Positions 20,367 through 33,312 of a stretch of DNA of 64,000 bases are shown here, piece after piece. Source of the stretch: Acerihabitans arboris (GTDB lineage: Bacteria > Pseudomonadota > Gammaproteobacteria > Enterobacterales > Enterobacteriaceae); assembly GCF_010131535.1 (NCBI RefSeq), contig NZ_WUBS01000002.1:186001-250000 (forward strand). Direction: 5' to 3'. The notes under the pieces are model-generated. The model was not told where the DNA came from. It did no database searches and saw only the letters and a list, made by a program, of their open reading frames with translations. The translations under genes and the position numbers were made by a program. Position 1 is the first letter of the stretch. Each line of letters begins with the position of its first letter.

Positions 20367-22052
20367 TTATTTATCTCCTTTTGTTTTTGCAAAGCCGGTG
20401 CGGATAAAATAACTGGGCGTACAGCTCCAGGCATGGCAATAACTGTTGATTTGTTTACTGCCGTAAGGCGAGGCGGATGGATTTTGCGGGTCGAAGGCTT
20501 CCCAAAACGTATCCGCCCCCGCGTTGACCATTCGTCCCCAATAATCCTCGACCAGCCGGCGCGCCTCGGCGCGAGCGCCGCTGGCCACCAGCGCGTCGAC
20601 CATATGGTGGTAAAGATAGGGCGTAAGCGGGCGCACGGCCGCGGGCATGCCCATCACCTTGGTTAAAGAGGCCGCCGCCAGTGGTTGGGACAGTACGCCG
20701 GCCAACGCCATCCAGGCCTGTGACGCCCAGGAAACCTGGCGGTTTTTTCCGCTGATGAACACCCCCTGGCGCGCATCGAACAGATCGCGCGTGGCCGCCC
20801 GGATCATTTTTTCTATGCCGGCGGCATAAGCATCGGTTTCGGACGAAAGATCAAGCACGTCGCCCAGCGCCGTTAATTGCCGGCAGCTGTAGATCATTAC
20901 GCCCTGGATCGCCGCCTGTTTATCAAGACTTTCCTGCCAGTCGATAAAAACAAAGTCCTTTTCCGGCGCGGTAAACATCCCTTTTTCATTGACGTTCTTC
21001 AGGGCTAAATCAATTTGTCGTTTGGCGATCGGCCATAATTCCAGGGCGGTTTGTTTATCCTTGGTTGCCCGATAATAATCCAGCAAAATACTGCCATAGA
21101 GCACCGCGTAATCAATCAGCACCACTTCGCCAATACGCGGCGCCGGCTGTTCATATACGCAGGCGGTAATATAGCCGTCATCCCGTTGCAGCCCGGCAAA
21201 TAGATAAAGACATCGGCGCACCAGATCGTGATTGCCAAAGCTGACATAATTGGTCAGCGCCTGTAAACGCAGGTCGCCCACCCAGAGCCGCCGATCCCGG
21301 CGCGGACCATCCTCAAAACTGGTCTGCATGCACTCATGCAGCGTGCGGATACTGACCTTGTCAATATCGCGCCATAACGGGCTGTCGTACCGGGCGGGCC
21401 GTCCCCGGTCCACCCCGGCCGAGGATACCGCGCCGACGCTGATATCGCTGAAAGTGGCGCTGAAATTATCCGAGGTGGCAATCACGTCGATTTTGACAAA
21501 ACGAAACGCATGCCGACGCGGGACCCTGACCTGCTGCGGCAGGAAATCAACGTTAACGATCTCGTCCGGCAGCCAGGACGCGCTCAGCCACCCTTTATAG
21601 GGGTACAGGGGTTCGGCCACATCGCCTGGCACTTCGCCGAAAGTCAGCCGCAGCCTTACCGGCGCGTCGGACGACTTGCCCGACCAGCCGACATGAAACG
21701 CGAGGTAACCGGTATAATGATTGCCGAAATCGACGATAAAGCTGTCGCCGCTGTTAAAGGTCCGTTGGGCCAACGCGTCCATGGATTCACGCTGTCGCAT
21801 GACATACCCCGCCGGGGCATCCCTGGCGATCGCCGGCTCGACCACGCCGATTGCCGGATAAGGCACCTCGACGAGCGACGGCTTCAGGGCCTCGGCCAGC
21901 GCGACCCAGCGTTTCTGGGGCGTCGGCGGCGCCATACCCGCGTCAGGCAACGTTATGGGCGCGGCCCCGCCCGTGGCCTTCGCCGGCGATGGCCACGCTT
22001 TCACACAGGAGGCCACAACCATCGCCTTGATCAAGAGTTCTCTTCTATTCAT
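20367..22052 (-). CDS. Exported alpha-L-rhamnosidase-like enzyme (GH78)
   Basis: About 561 residues with a twin-arginine-like signal (MNRRELLIKAM followed by a hydrophobic stretch and PAKA). A jelly-roll-like part (about 90-230) precedes an (alpha/alpha)6 barrel with the GH78 motif EDGPRRDRRLWVGDLRLQAL, where the family has acidic catalytic residues, then YGSILLDYYRATKD, FIDWQ and GADTFWEAFDP. The C-terminal beta-sandwich of large GH78 enzymes is short or absent. The start at 22052 is favoured by GGA seven bases upstream; in-frame ATGs at 22055, 22064 and 22142 exist. In this operon it would remove terminal rhamnose from rhamnoglucosides before PTS uptake. Confidence 0.82.
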   Translation of the reverse strand: MNRRELLIKAMVVASCVKAWPSPAKATGGAAPITLPDAGMAPPTPQKRWVALAEALKPSLVEVPYPAIGVVEPAIARDAPAGYVMRQRESMDALAQRTFNSGDSFIVDFGNHYTGYLAFHVGWSGKSSDAPVRLRLTFGEVPGDVAEPLYPYKGWLSASWLPDEIVNVDFLPQQVRVPRRHAFRFVKIDVIATSDNFSATFSDISVGAVSSAGVDRGRPARYDSPLWRDIDKVSIRTLHECMQTSFEDGPRRDRRLWVGDLRLQALTNYVSFGNHDLVRRCLYLFAGLQRDDGYITACVYEQPAPRIGEVVLIDYAVLYGSILLDYYRATKDKQTALELWPIAKRQIDLALKNVNEKGMFTAPEKDFVFIDWQESLDKQAAIQGVMIYSCRQLTALGDVLDLSSETDAYAAGIEKMIRAATRDLFDARQGVFISGKNRQVSWASQAWMALAGVLSQPLAAASLTKVMGMPAAVRPLTPYLYHHMVDALVASGARAEARRLVEDYWGRMVNAGADTFWEAFDPQNPSASPYGSKQINSYCHAWSCTPSYFIRTGFAKTKGDK

Positions 22053-22145
22053 CATCAATTCCATCGGTTCAACGGTGTTGGGGAATAGCGTAAAAGCGAT
22101 AACGTCGACCGGCGGGCGCCCCGCCGGCCGATACCAGGACATTGG

Positions 22146-25452
<3,307 letters not shown>

Positions 25453-25522
25453 CTATCCTTAACCCACGGTTATTTCACAGGTAATTCCGGGCGGCACGCC
25501 GACCCGACGCTGTTTTCAGAGC

Positions 25523-25584
25523 AAAAAAAAACCTAAATCACTTTTTTCATATCTGGAATCCGGATATGAAAAAACTGATTTAGG
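25523..25584 (-). terminator. Conditional terminator between bglG and bglF
   Basis: On the minus strand CCTAAATCA plus TTTTTTCATATC pair with GATATGAAAAAA plus TGATTTAGG, interrupted by a single opposed pair (bases 25541 and 25575), and run into nine Ts. The long perfect stem and U-tract make a strong intrinsic terminator. Its upstream arm overlaps the RAT sequence, as in antiterminator-controlled bgl operons. Confidence 0.92.
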
Positions 25585-25625
25585 TTTTGCCTGCAACGCC
25601 CATAACGGCCCGGCAGTAACAATCC
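25585..25625 (-). promoter_or_regulatory. Ribonucleic antiterminator (RAT) site upstream of bglF
   Basis: Read on the minus strand it starts GGATTGTTACTGC, has an insert of about 18 bases (GGGCCGTTATGGGCG), and ends GCAGGCAAAACC. The conserved arms are those bound by BglG/LicT proteins. The insert is longer than in the first RAT, so the apical loop is unusual. Confidence 0.85.
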
Positions 25626-25805
25626 TGGTATCGGCTACATAAACCTCATGGTAAAAAATGAATCATCAATATTAATGTTGATAACGCAATGTTCTTCACC
25701 TCCGGAGTAGTATGGGTCGTTTTAAATACGGCTTCAATCACTTTTTATCACTTAGGGAAAATTTGTGACCGAGCGCAAATTTTTACGATTGTGCCCTGCT
25801 ATTTC

Positions 25806-26734
<929 letters not shown>

Positions 26735-26906
26735 AATTATTCTGCCAACTTAGCATTTGTACTTTGCATCACAATAGCCCGCAAGCAAAAACGTGAACTA
26801 AGACATCAAAAAGGCGCGCTTAGCCTGATCAGGCAGCCCACACAGGCGCCGCTCACCGGCAACGACGGCACGCCATGCATGCGGCCGGCGGCATCTTCCC
26901 GCCGGT

Positions 26907-28016
26907 TTATTGCCCCGGCGACAGACTGGCGAAAGACGACATACCGCCCTGGCGCGCCTGGCCGACCGCCTCGCCCAGTTGCCATACCGCCATGGCGTAA
27001 TGGGTGCTGTGATTGTAGCGGGTGATGGCATAGAAGTTTGGCAGCCCGTACCAGTATTGGTATTGGCTGCCGAAATCCAGGCGCAGCAGGCTGGCTTCCT
27101 GGTAACCGCCAAGGGAACCCTGCGGCGTCAGGCCGGTTGCCGCCAGGGTGGCCACCGGATAACGGGTATCGAAGCCCTGGTCGAGGAACGGCGCCTGGCC
27201 GCTGGCCGGCACCGCCACCGCGCCGCCCTCGACCCAACCGTGGGCCTTGAAATAGTTGGCAACGCTGCCGATGGCGTCCACCGGATCCCACAAATTGATG
27301 TGGCCGTCGCCGTCGAAATCGACCGCATAGTTTTTAAATGACGAGGGCATAAACTGGCCGTAGCCCATGGCGCCCGCGTACGATCCGCGCAACGCCAGCG
27401 GGTCGTCCCCTTCGCTGCGGGACATCAGCAGGAAGGTTTCCAGCTCGCCGGCAAAATAATCGGCGCGGCGCGGGTAGGCAAAAGCCAGGGTGGCCAGGGC
27501 GTCGATGATGCGGGTCTTGCCCATCACCCGTCCCCAGCGGGTTTCCACCCCGATAATGCCGACAATAATCTCCGGCGGCACGCCGTAGACCTGTCGGGCG
27601 CGTTCCAGGGCATCGCTATACTGGTTCCAGAACGCCACGCCGTTTTGCACGTTGTCGGGGGTGATGAATTTACCGCGGTAACGCAGCCAGGCCCCGTTCG
27701 GCCCCGACGGCGGCAGGCCGACCGGCGCCTGGCGATCCATTAGCCGCAGCACCCAGTCCAGACGTTGGGTCTGGGCCAGGACGTCATGCAGCTGCTGGCG
27801 CTCGAAGCCGTGTTCGCGCACCATTTTGTCGATAAAGGCCTCGGTGGCCGGGTTAGACGCAAAATCACCGTTCAGGAGCGGGCCGGTATGGCCGGGCTGA
27901 AGCAGGAATCCACCCTGGGGGGGGCTGCCTATGGGCAGGTTTTCCGCAGGCTTCGGCTTGCTGCTACAGGCGGAAAGTAAAGCGAGCAGGGGAAGCAGTG
28001 TAGCCAGGTAACGCAT
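26907..28016 (-). CDS. mltB: Membrane-bound lytic murein transglycosylase B
   Basis: A 369-residue lipoprotein that cleaves peptidoglycan to anhydromuropeptides. The signal MRYLATLLPLLALLSAC carries a lipobox with Cys17. The catalytic Glu lies in IIGVETRWGR, followed by GAMGYGQFMPSSF and DFDGDGHINLWDPVDAIGSVANYF, all signatures of MltB. The start at 28016 is chosen because it gives the lipobox its normal place. It is divergent from amn, about 220 bases away. Confidence 0.95.
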   Translation of the reverse strand: MRYLATLLPLLALLSACSSKPKPAENLPIGSPPQGGFLLQPGHTGPLLNGDFASNPATEAFIDKMVREHGFERQQLHDVLAQTQRLDWVLRLMDRQAPVGLPPSGPNGAWLRYRGKFITPDNVQNGVAFWNQYSDALERARQVYGVPPEIIVGIIGVETRWGRVMGKTRIIDALATLAFAYPRRADYFAGELETFLLMSRSEGDDPLALRGSYAGAMGYGQFMPSSFKNYAVDFDGDGHINLWDPVDAIGSVANYFKAHGWVEGGAVAVPASGQAPFLDQGFDTRYPVATLAATGLTPQGSLGGYQEASLLRLDFGSQYQYWYGLPNFYAITRYNHSTHYAMAVWQLGEAVGQARQGGMSSFASLSPGQ

Positions 28017-28237
28017 CGGAGATCCATAAACCACGCAAGATAAGATGGCGTCTATGGTAAGCCAATGTGTGATGCGAACAAACAGAAAAATAACATCTGC
28101 ATCAGTATGGAAAACGGACAATCCATTTTCCACTGCGCTTTTGATCTCGTCTTCCGCTAGTCTGAAACAATGTAATGCTATCATGGGTAATATTGGTAGT
28201 ATTGCTCCGAAAAGAGCATCCAGAGACTAAAGGAGTC

Positions 28238-29701
28238 ATGGTGAATAATAACGATTCAGGCATAAACCTCACCGCCTCCCAGGCGATCGATAAGCTCGAA
28301 GAGTTGTACGATGGCGCGGTGGCGGCGCTTCGCGAGTCCATCAGGGCGTTTATCAGCCACGGCCGGCTGCCCGACGAACAGGCGCGGGCAAAGGGCGCGT
28401 TCAGCTATCCTGAGCTGCGTGTCACCTGGGACGGCGTATCGCCCGGCAATCCCAAGGCGCGGGCCTTCGGCCGTTTTACCCATCCCGGCAGCTACAGCAC
28501 CACCATCACCCGGCCCCAGCTGTTTCGCCGCTACCTGGCGGAACAGCTGGCCCTGCTGGAGGGCGAATACGCCGCCACCATCAGCGTGGTGCCGTCGCAT
28601 CTGGAGATCCCCTTTCCTTATGTCATCGACGGTTCGGATCTGGCCCTCGACCGTTCGATGAGCACCGGGATTGCGCAGCATTTCCCGACCACCGAGCTGG
28701 CGCAAATCGGCGACGAAACCGCCGACGGGCTGTTTACATCCGGCAATATTTACCCGCTGTCGCATTTCGACGCGCTGCGCACCGATTTCTCCCTGGCGCG
28801 CCTTCGGCACTATACCGGCACGCCGGTGGAACATTTCCAGCCCTTTGTGCTGTTCACCAATTACACCCGTTATGTTGATGAGTTCGTGCGCTGGGGCTGC
28901 GGCCAGATTGCCGATCCGGACAGTCCCTACGAGGCGTTGTCCTGCGCCGGCGGCACCTACGTCACCGCCGACACCCCGAATCCCGAACAGGCGGTGTCCG
29001 ACCTGGCCTGGAAAAATCATCAAATGCCCGCTTATCACCTGATATCGCGCAAAGGACGGGGAATTACGCTGGTCAATATCGGCGTCGGCCCTTCCAACGC
29101 CAAGACCATCTGCGATCACCTGGCGGTGCTGCGCCCGCACGCCTGGCTGATGATCGGCCACTGCGGCGGGCTGCGCGAAAGCCAGACGATCGGCGACTAC
29201 GTGCTGGCCCATGCCTATCTGCGCGACGACCATGTGCTGGACGCGGTGCTGCCGCCCGATATTCCCATTCCCAGCATCGCAGAAGTGCAGCGCGCCCTGT
29301 ACGACGCCACCAAAACGGTCAGCGGCATGCCGGGCGAGGAGGTGAAGCAGCGTTTGCGCACCGGCACGGTGGTCACCACCGACGATCGCAACTGGGAACT
29401 GAGATATTCCGCCTCGGCGCTGCGCTTTAATCTCAGCCGGGCGGTGGCGGTGGACATGGAGAGCGCGACCATTGCCGCGCAGGGATACCGCTTCCGGGTG
29501 CCCTACGGCACCCTGCTGTGCGTCTCCGATAAACCCCTGCACGGCGAAATTAAGCTGCCGGGTCAGGCAAACCGCTTTTATGAAGGGGCGATTTCAGAGC
29601 ATCTGCAAATCGGCATTTGCGCCATAGAGCTGCTGCGCGCCGAAGGCGATCGCCTGCATTCGCGCAAGCTGCGCACCTTTAACGAGCCGCCGTTCCGCTG
29701 A
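28238..29701 (+). CDS. amn: AMP nucleosidase
   Basis: Hydrolyses AMP to adenine and ribose 5-phosphate, helping set adenylate levels. At 487 residues it is close to E. coli Amn (484) and nearly identical over long stretches (DDHVLDAVLPPDIPIPSIA, VAVDMESATIAAQGYRF, EIKLPGQANRFYEGA). The C-terminal half is a nucleoside-phosphorylase fold. AGGAG stands two bases upstream of ATG 28238; the next codon is GTG (28241), which has a better distance from AGGAG and would align with the E. coli start, so either is possible. Confidence 0.97.
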   Translation: MVNNNDSGINLTASQAIDKLEELYDGAVAALRESIRAFISHGRLPDEQARAKGAFSYPELRVTWDGVSPGNPKARAFGRFTHPGSYSTTITRPQLFRRYLAEQLALLEGEYAATISVVPSHLEIPFPYVIDGSDLALDRSMSTGIAQHFPTTELAQIGDETADGLFTSGNIYPLSHFDALRTDFSLARLRHYTGTPVEHFQPFVLFTNYTRYVDEFVRWGCGQIADPDSPYEALSCAGGTYVTADTPNPEQAVSDLAWKNHQMPAYHLISRKGRGITLVNIGVGPSNAKTICDHLAVLRPHAWLMIGHCGGLRESQTIGDYVLAHAYLRDDHVLDAVLPPDIPIPSIAEVQRALYDATKTVSGMPGEEVKQRLRTGTVVTTDDRNWELRYSASALRFNLSRAVAVDMESATIAAQGYRFRVPYGTLLCVSDKPLHGEIKLPGQANRFYEGAISEHLQIGICAIELLRAEGDRLHSRKLRTFNEPPFR

Positions 29702-29703
29702 TA

Positions 29704-29748
29704 GTTACAGTGTAACAAATAGCGGGCTTTTAGCCATTACATTGTAAC
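29704..29748. repeat. Two TTACAnTGTAA palindromes, 32 bp apart
   Basis: GTTACAGTGTAAC at 29704-29716 is a perfect palindrome around its central G. ATTACATTGTAAC at 29736-29748 is a near copy. Centres are 32 bases apart, about three helical turns, so two bound proteins would lie on the same face. They sit directly after the amn stop and about 105 bases before yehS. They may be operators for yehS or a transcription end structure; no matching regulator was recognised. Confidence 0.55.
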
Positions 29749-29853
29749 AACAAGGCCATTTCCGGCGGCAGTCGCGATCATTTCTGCGTTTGCCGCCGGA
29801 TACCTCTATAATGCCGGTCTTAAACCATATCAAGCGGCGGGGAATTTCCGGCA

Positions 29854-30348
29854 ATGATGAATAACGATGTGCTGCGCAGCCTGCGCTATATGCTGAATCT
29901 GCATAATGACCATTTAATGACCATCCTGGCGTTGGCGGACAACGTTATTACGCCGCAGGAGATGGCGGCGTTTGTCAAAAAGGAAGATGAAGAAGGCTAC
30001 CTGCCCTGCCCGGATATCGTGATGGGCTATTTTCTGCATGGCCTGATCATCTATAAACGAGGCAAGGACGAGAGCCGCCCCGCGGCGAAAATCGAGCGTA
30101 AAATCACCAATAATATTATCCTGAAAAAGCTGCGCGTGGCGTTTGAGCTTAAGAGCACCGATATTCAGGAAATTCTCCAGTCGCAGGATTTTAACTTTTC
30201 CCAGCCGGAGCTGACCGCCATGATGCGCGCGCCGGAGCATAAAAACTACCGCGCCTGCGGCGATCAGCTCCTGCGCTATTTCCTGAAGGGACTGGCCGCC
30301 CGGCTGCGTAAAAGCGGAGCGGCCGCGCCGGGCGCCGCCGGGGCTTAG
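29854..30348 (+). CDS. yehS: DUF1456 protein YehS
   Basis: A 164-residue protein of unknown biochemical role with two copies of the DUF1456 helical motif. The first includes RSLRYMLNLHNDHLMTILAL and KKEDEEGYLPCPD, the second LKKLRVAFELKSTDIQEIL and MMRAPEHKNYRACGDQLLR. The repeat and the RGKDES linker follow E. coli YehS closely. A C-terminal Ala/Gly tail is extra. It appears to be transcribed alone. Confidence 0.92.
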   Translation: MMNNDVLRSLRYMLNLHNDHLMTILALADNVITPQEMAAFVKKEDEEGYLPCPDIVMGYFLHGLIIYKRGKDESRPAAKIERKITNNIILKKLRVAFELKSTDIQEILQSQDFNFSQPELTAMMRAPEHKNYRACGDQLLRYFLKGLAARLRKSGAAAPGAAGA

Positions 30349-30535
30349 CGCCGGGTGTAGCCTGTCGCGTCTGCATGAGGAAACCCTTGACGCCGGTGCC
30401 AGCCTGATTTTGCCGCGGCGCCGCGCTACCGGCGCCAGGATTTTTTACCCGGCAGTATCTCGCTCAAGATTTGGTGCGCGGTATCGGCCATCACCTGGCC
30501 CGTAGCACTTCCACGGCGACGGCCCCCCGCTTAGC

Positions 30536-30994
30536 TTAAACGGCCTCTTCCGCATGGTCCGCGTGGCCGCCTTTTTTGTACAGCGGCTCGCGCTGTTCCT
30601 GCACCATCTTGGCATCAATGCTTCTTTCAGCGGTCGGGCGCAGCAGCAGCCGCCGGATACCTATAGGGTCGCCGGTTTCAATACAATAGCCGTAGGTTCC
30701 CCGCTCGATACGCATCAACGCGGCCTCGATTTTCGGCAATAAGCGGCTTTCGCGGTCGATTTGGCGCAGCTGCATGCGCAAATCCTCTTCATGCATGGCC
30801 TTGTCGATCTCGTCGCCGCCGCCGTCGCTTTGCGCTATCAGCAGTTTTAAGTCATTGATATGCGCCAGTACCCTTCGCCGCTCCGCCACCAGCCGGCGCC
30901 GGAAAAAATCACGCTGAGGCGCGTTCATATAATCATCTTCCGGCATGGCCAACAGGGTGGTTTCATCAAGTATCACGGTATCTGAATTGTTCAT
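30536..30994 (-). CDS. DksA/TraR-family protein lacking three zinc-binding cysteines
   Basis: A 152-residue homologue of DksA, the RNA polymerase secondary-channel factor that works with ppGpp. The coiled-coil tip keeps Asp61, Asp64 and Ala66 (DEIDKA), equivalent to the functional D71, D74 and A76 of E. coli DksA. The zinc-finger region reads YGYCIETGDPIGIRRL then RPTAERSIDAK. Of the four cysteines only Cys104 remains; the others are Thr107, Ser125 and Ala128. Zinc-independent paralogues of this kind are known (Pseudomonas DksA2). The ATG at 30994 has AGGAGGGG upstream and is preferred over 31021. Confidence 0.9.
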   Translation of the reverse strand: MNNSDTVILDETTLLAMPEDDYMNAPQRDFFRRRLVAERRRVLAHINDLKLLIAQSDGGGDEIDKAMHEEDLRMQLRQIDRESRLLPKIEAALMRIERGTYGYCIETGDPIGIRRLLLRPTAERSIDAKMVQEQREPLYKKGGHADHAEEAV

Positions 30995-31254
30995 ACCCCT
31001 CCTGGGATCGTCAGTGGTCATAACGTTTATATCCGCATAACGATCGATGGTCCCCCGTCGCGTCGTTCAGGGCGGCAAACAATAAGGACCGTCAAATAAA
31101 ACGTTATAACATAACTGAAATGGGAAAGAATTCAAGAACAAAATGTGCCATGCCGCAGCGAGAGGCATGTTGATAATCAGGATGCCGGCCGGCATCAGGG
31201 ATGATAACCGATCGACATTAATCGACGGACAACGGCGATCGGGATGACTCTGCG

Positions 31255-31707
31255 CTAGCCAATCTGCGCGCCCTGCTCCAGCTTTTTAATTAAATCAACG
31301 CGATTTTGATGGCGTCCGCCTGCAAATCCCGCCGCCAGCCACTGCTCGACAATCATCTTCGCCAGTTCGCCGCCGATCACCCTGGAACCAAAGGCCAGGA
31401 TATTGGTATCGTTGTGCTCCCGCGACAGCTTCGCCGAGTAAGGTTCACTGCAGACCACCGCGCGGATGCCGTCGATTTTATTCGCGGCGATGGAGATGCC
31501 GATACCCGACCCGCAGATCAATATGCCCAGATCGGCCTGTCTTGACACCACCGCGTCGGCCACCCGTTTGGCGTATAAGGGATAATCGGTGCGATCGGTG
31601 GAATGGGTTCCTTTATCAATTACTTCAATCGATTTCGATTGCAGGAATTGAATGATTTCCGGCTTAAGGATCAGCCCGACATGATCGCATCCAATAGCTA
31701 TTTTCAT
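31255..31707 (-). CDS. rpiB: Ribose 5-phosphate isomerase B
   Basis: A 150-residue RpiB/LacAB-fold isomerase converting ribose 5-phosphate and ribulose 5-phosphate (or allose 6-phosphate). GCDHVGLILK at the start, the catalytic Cys in ILICGSGIGISIAANK, and SREHNDTNILAFGSRV match E. coli RpiB (149 residues). Longer in-frame starts exist upstream, but the ATG at 31707 gives the family length. It is not next to allose genes. Confidence 0.93.
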   Translation of the reverse strand: MKIAIGCDHVGLILKPEIIQFLQSKSIEVIDKGTHSTDRTDYPLYAKRVADAVVSRQADLGILICGSGIGISIAANKIDGIRAVVCSEPYSAKLSREHNDTNILAFGSRVIGGELAKMIVEQWLAAGFAGGRHQNRVDLIKKLEQGAQIG

Positions 31708-32184
31708 CTTTACGCCCCTGGGTTTTAACACTATTCGCGGCCGGCGTTGAACTGGCCTCAAGGAAAGCACACACCGGTAAACTTTACAAAAATTGTAATT
31801 TATGTGATATTTTTATTTTGTGAGAATGTTCAAATAAGTAATATAATTATTATATCTATAAAAATCATATATTTTATATAACGCATTATGACAAATTGAT
31901 AGATATCTTTCCATAAAAATTAAATTCGTGAATTAACCTCTTCTATCCCACCCTGCGACGCGCCTATTTTCATCGCCATGCGGCTTCCCTGGATCGGGGA
32001 TAATACCAACGTGCAGCATGGGCAAGGGCGGCACCGGCGGGTATCGCCGCCTGCCCCCCGCGGACAGGTCGACGCCCGCGTGGACGGCGCCGGGATAAGT
32101 TAAAAATATTACCCTCGCGCCAGGCTTTAGGGTTATTGTTAATAATTCGAGGAATAGTTGTTAACGTAAGCGGCGAGGGAGTTA
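31708..32184. other. Intergenic region without recognised gene
   Basis: About 475 bases between divergent rpiB and the FAD oxidase gene. The first 150 bases are very AT-rich and probably hold the rpiB promoter. The centre (about 31940-32100) is GC-rich with no convincing coding frame. Confidence 0.5.
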
Positions 32185-33285
32185 ATGAACATTGCAGTTA
32201 TCGGCGGTGGGGTTATCGGGATGTCATGCGCGTTGCATCTGGCGCGCGCCGGTTTGAAGGTCAGGTTATTCACCGAAAAAAAGCTTGCCTCCGGCGCTTC
32301 GGGCCGTTCACTTTCGTGGTTAAACGCCTCCGGCCCCTGGCCTGATGAGTATTATAAACTCAGGATGGCGGGTATCGACCGTTACCGCACGCTGTATCGT
32401 AACAACCCCGGGGTGGACTGGCTAAAGTTCGACGGCGGGATATTCTGGTCTGATCAAGATGAAGTATTAGAATTAAACGCGATTGAGCAACGGCGCGGGT
32501 ATGATTCCGTGCTGTTCCAGGCCGCCGGCGTTAATCAAATCGATGCCAATATCGATCCCGCCGCGGTAAATGCCTATGGTATTTATAATGCGGGGGAAGG
32601 CTGGGTCAGCCTGCCCGACGTTATTGCCCATATGGCGGCGGAATTTATCCAGCTGGATGGCGTCGTTATCGAGGATGCGGGCAACACCATGCCGCTGACC
32701 GATGCGCAGGGTGTTGTTCAAGGCGTTAGCTCCGCGCAGAAGGGTGAATATCCGTGTGACAAGGTCTTGCTGGCCTGCGGCCCCGCCACCGCCAGGGTGT
32801 TGGCGGGAATGGGAATTGATCTGCCGGACGGCTCGGTATTATCGATGCTCGCCATTACCCAGCCCTCCGACCACCGCCCCACCGTGGTACTGAATACCCC
32901 CAGGGTGGCGATGCGGCCTAATCCCGGCAATACGCTGGCGGTGGATCATAGCTGGTATACCGATGATATTGAACAAGATGAAAATGGAAATTGCACGGTT
33001 CCCGACAGCATAATTACCCAACTGTTATCCGAGGCCGACCATCTGCTCAAGACCGGAGCGCCGCTTGCGCTGGCAGGCTATAAAGCCGGCTGGAAACCCG
33101 TTCCCGCCGATGGTTTTCCGGTACTGGGCGAGCTTGAGCAAGCGCCGGGATGTTATGTCGCTTTTACCCATTCAGGCGCGACGCTTGCGTTAATTATCGG
33201 CGAACTGCTCAGTTGGGAAATCACCACGGGCAAGCCGCACCCGATGCTGGCGCCGTTCCGGCCCGGCAGGTTCAAACATCAATAG
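32185..33285 (+). CDS. FAD-dependent amine/D-amino-acid oxidase family protein
   Basis: A 366-residue flavoprotein of the DAO (DadA/ThiO) family. The Rossmann FAD motif AVIGGGVIGMSCALHLARAG starts at residue 4. The second FAD contact (KVLLACGPATARVL) and the C-terminal GWKPVPADGFPVLGEL and VAFTHSGATLALIIGELL blocks are present. It should oxidise an amino group on an amino acid or secondary amine. GAGGGAG precedes the ATG. A binding-protein gene follows after 27 bases, so its substrate may be the ligand captured there. Confidence 0.88.
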   Translation: MNIAVIGGGVIGMSCALHLARAGLKVRLFTEKKLASGASGRSLSWLNASGPWPDEYYKLRMAGIDRYRTLYRNNPGVDWLKFDGGIFWSDQDEVLELNAIEQRRGYDSVLFQAAGVNQIDANIDPAAVNAYGIYNAGEGWVSLPDVIAHMAAEFIQLDGVVIEDAGNTMPLTDAQGVVQGVSSAQKGEYPCDKVLLACGPATARVLAGMGIDLPDGSVLSMLAITQPSDHRPTVVLNTPRVAMRPNPGNTLAVDHSWYTDDIEQDENGNCTVPDSIITQLLSEADHLLKTGAPLALAGYKAGWKPVPADGFPVLGELEQAPGCYVAFTHSGATLALIIGELLSWEITTGKPHPMLAPFRPGRFKHQ

Positions 33286-33312
33286 CCCTGTTGTATAACC
33301 CAAGGTGAAGTA

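Noticed and set aside
26735-26790. Possible CRP site upstream of the bglG leader (minus strand TGTGATGCAAAG)
   Set aside because: Only one half site matches; the second half is too weak to claim.
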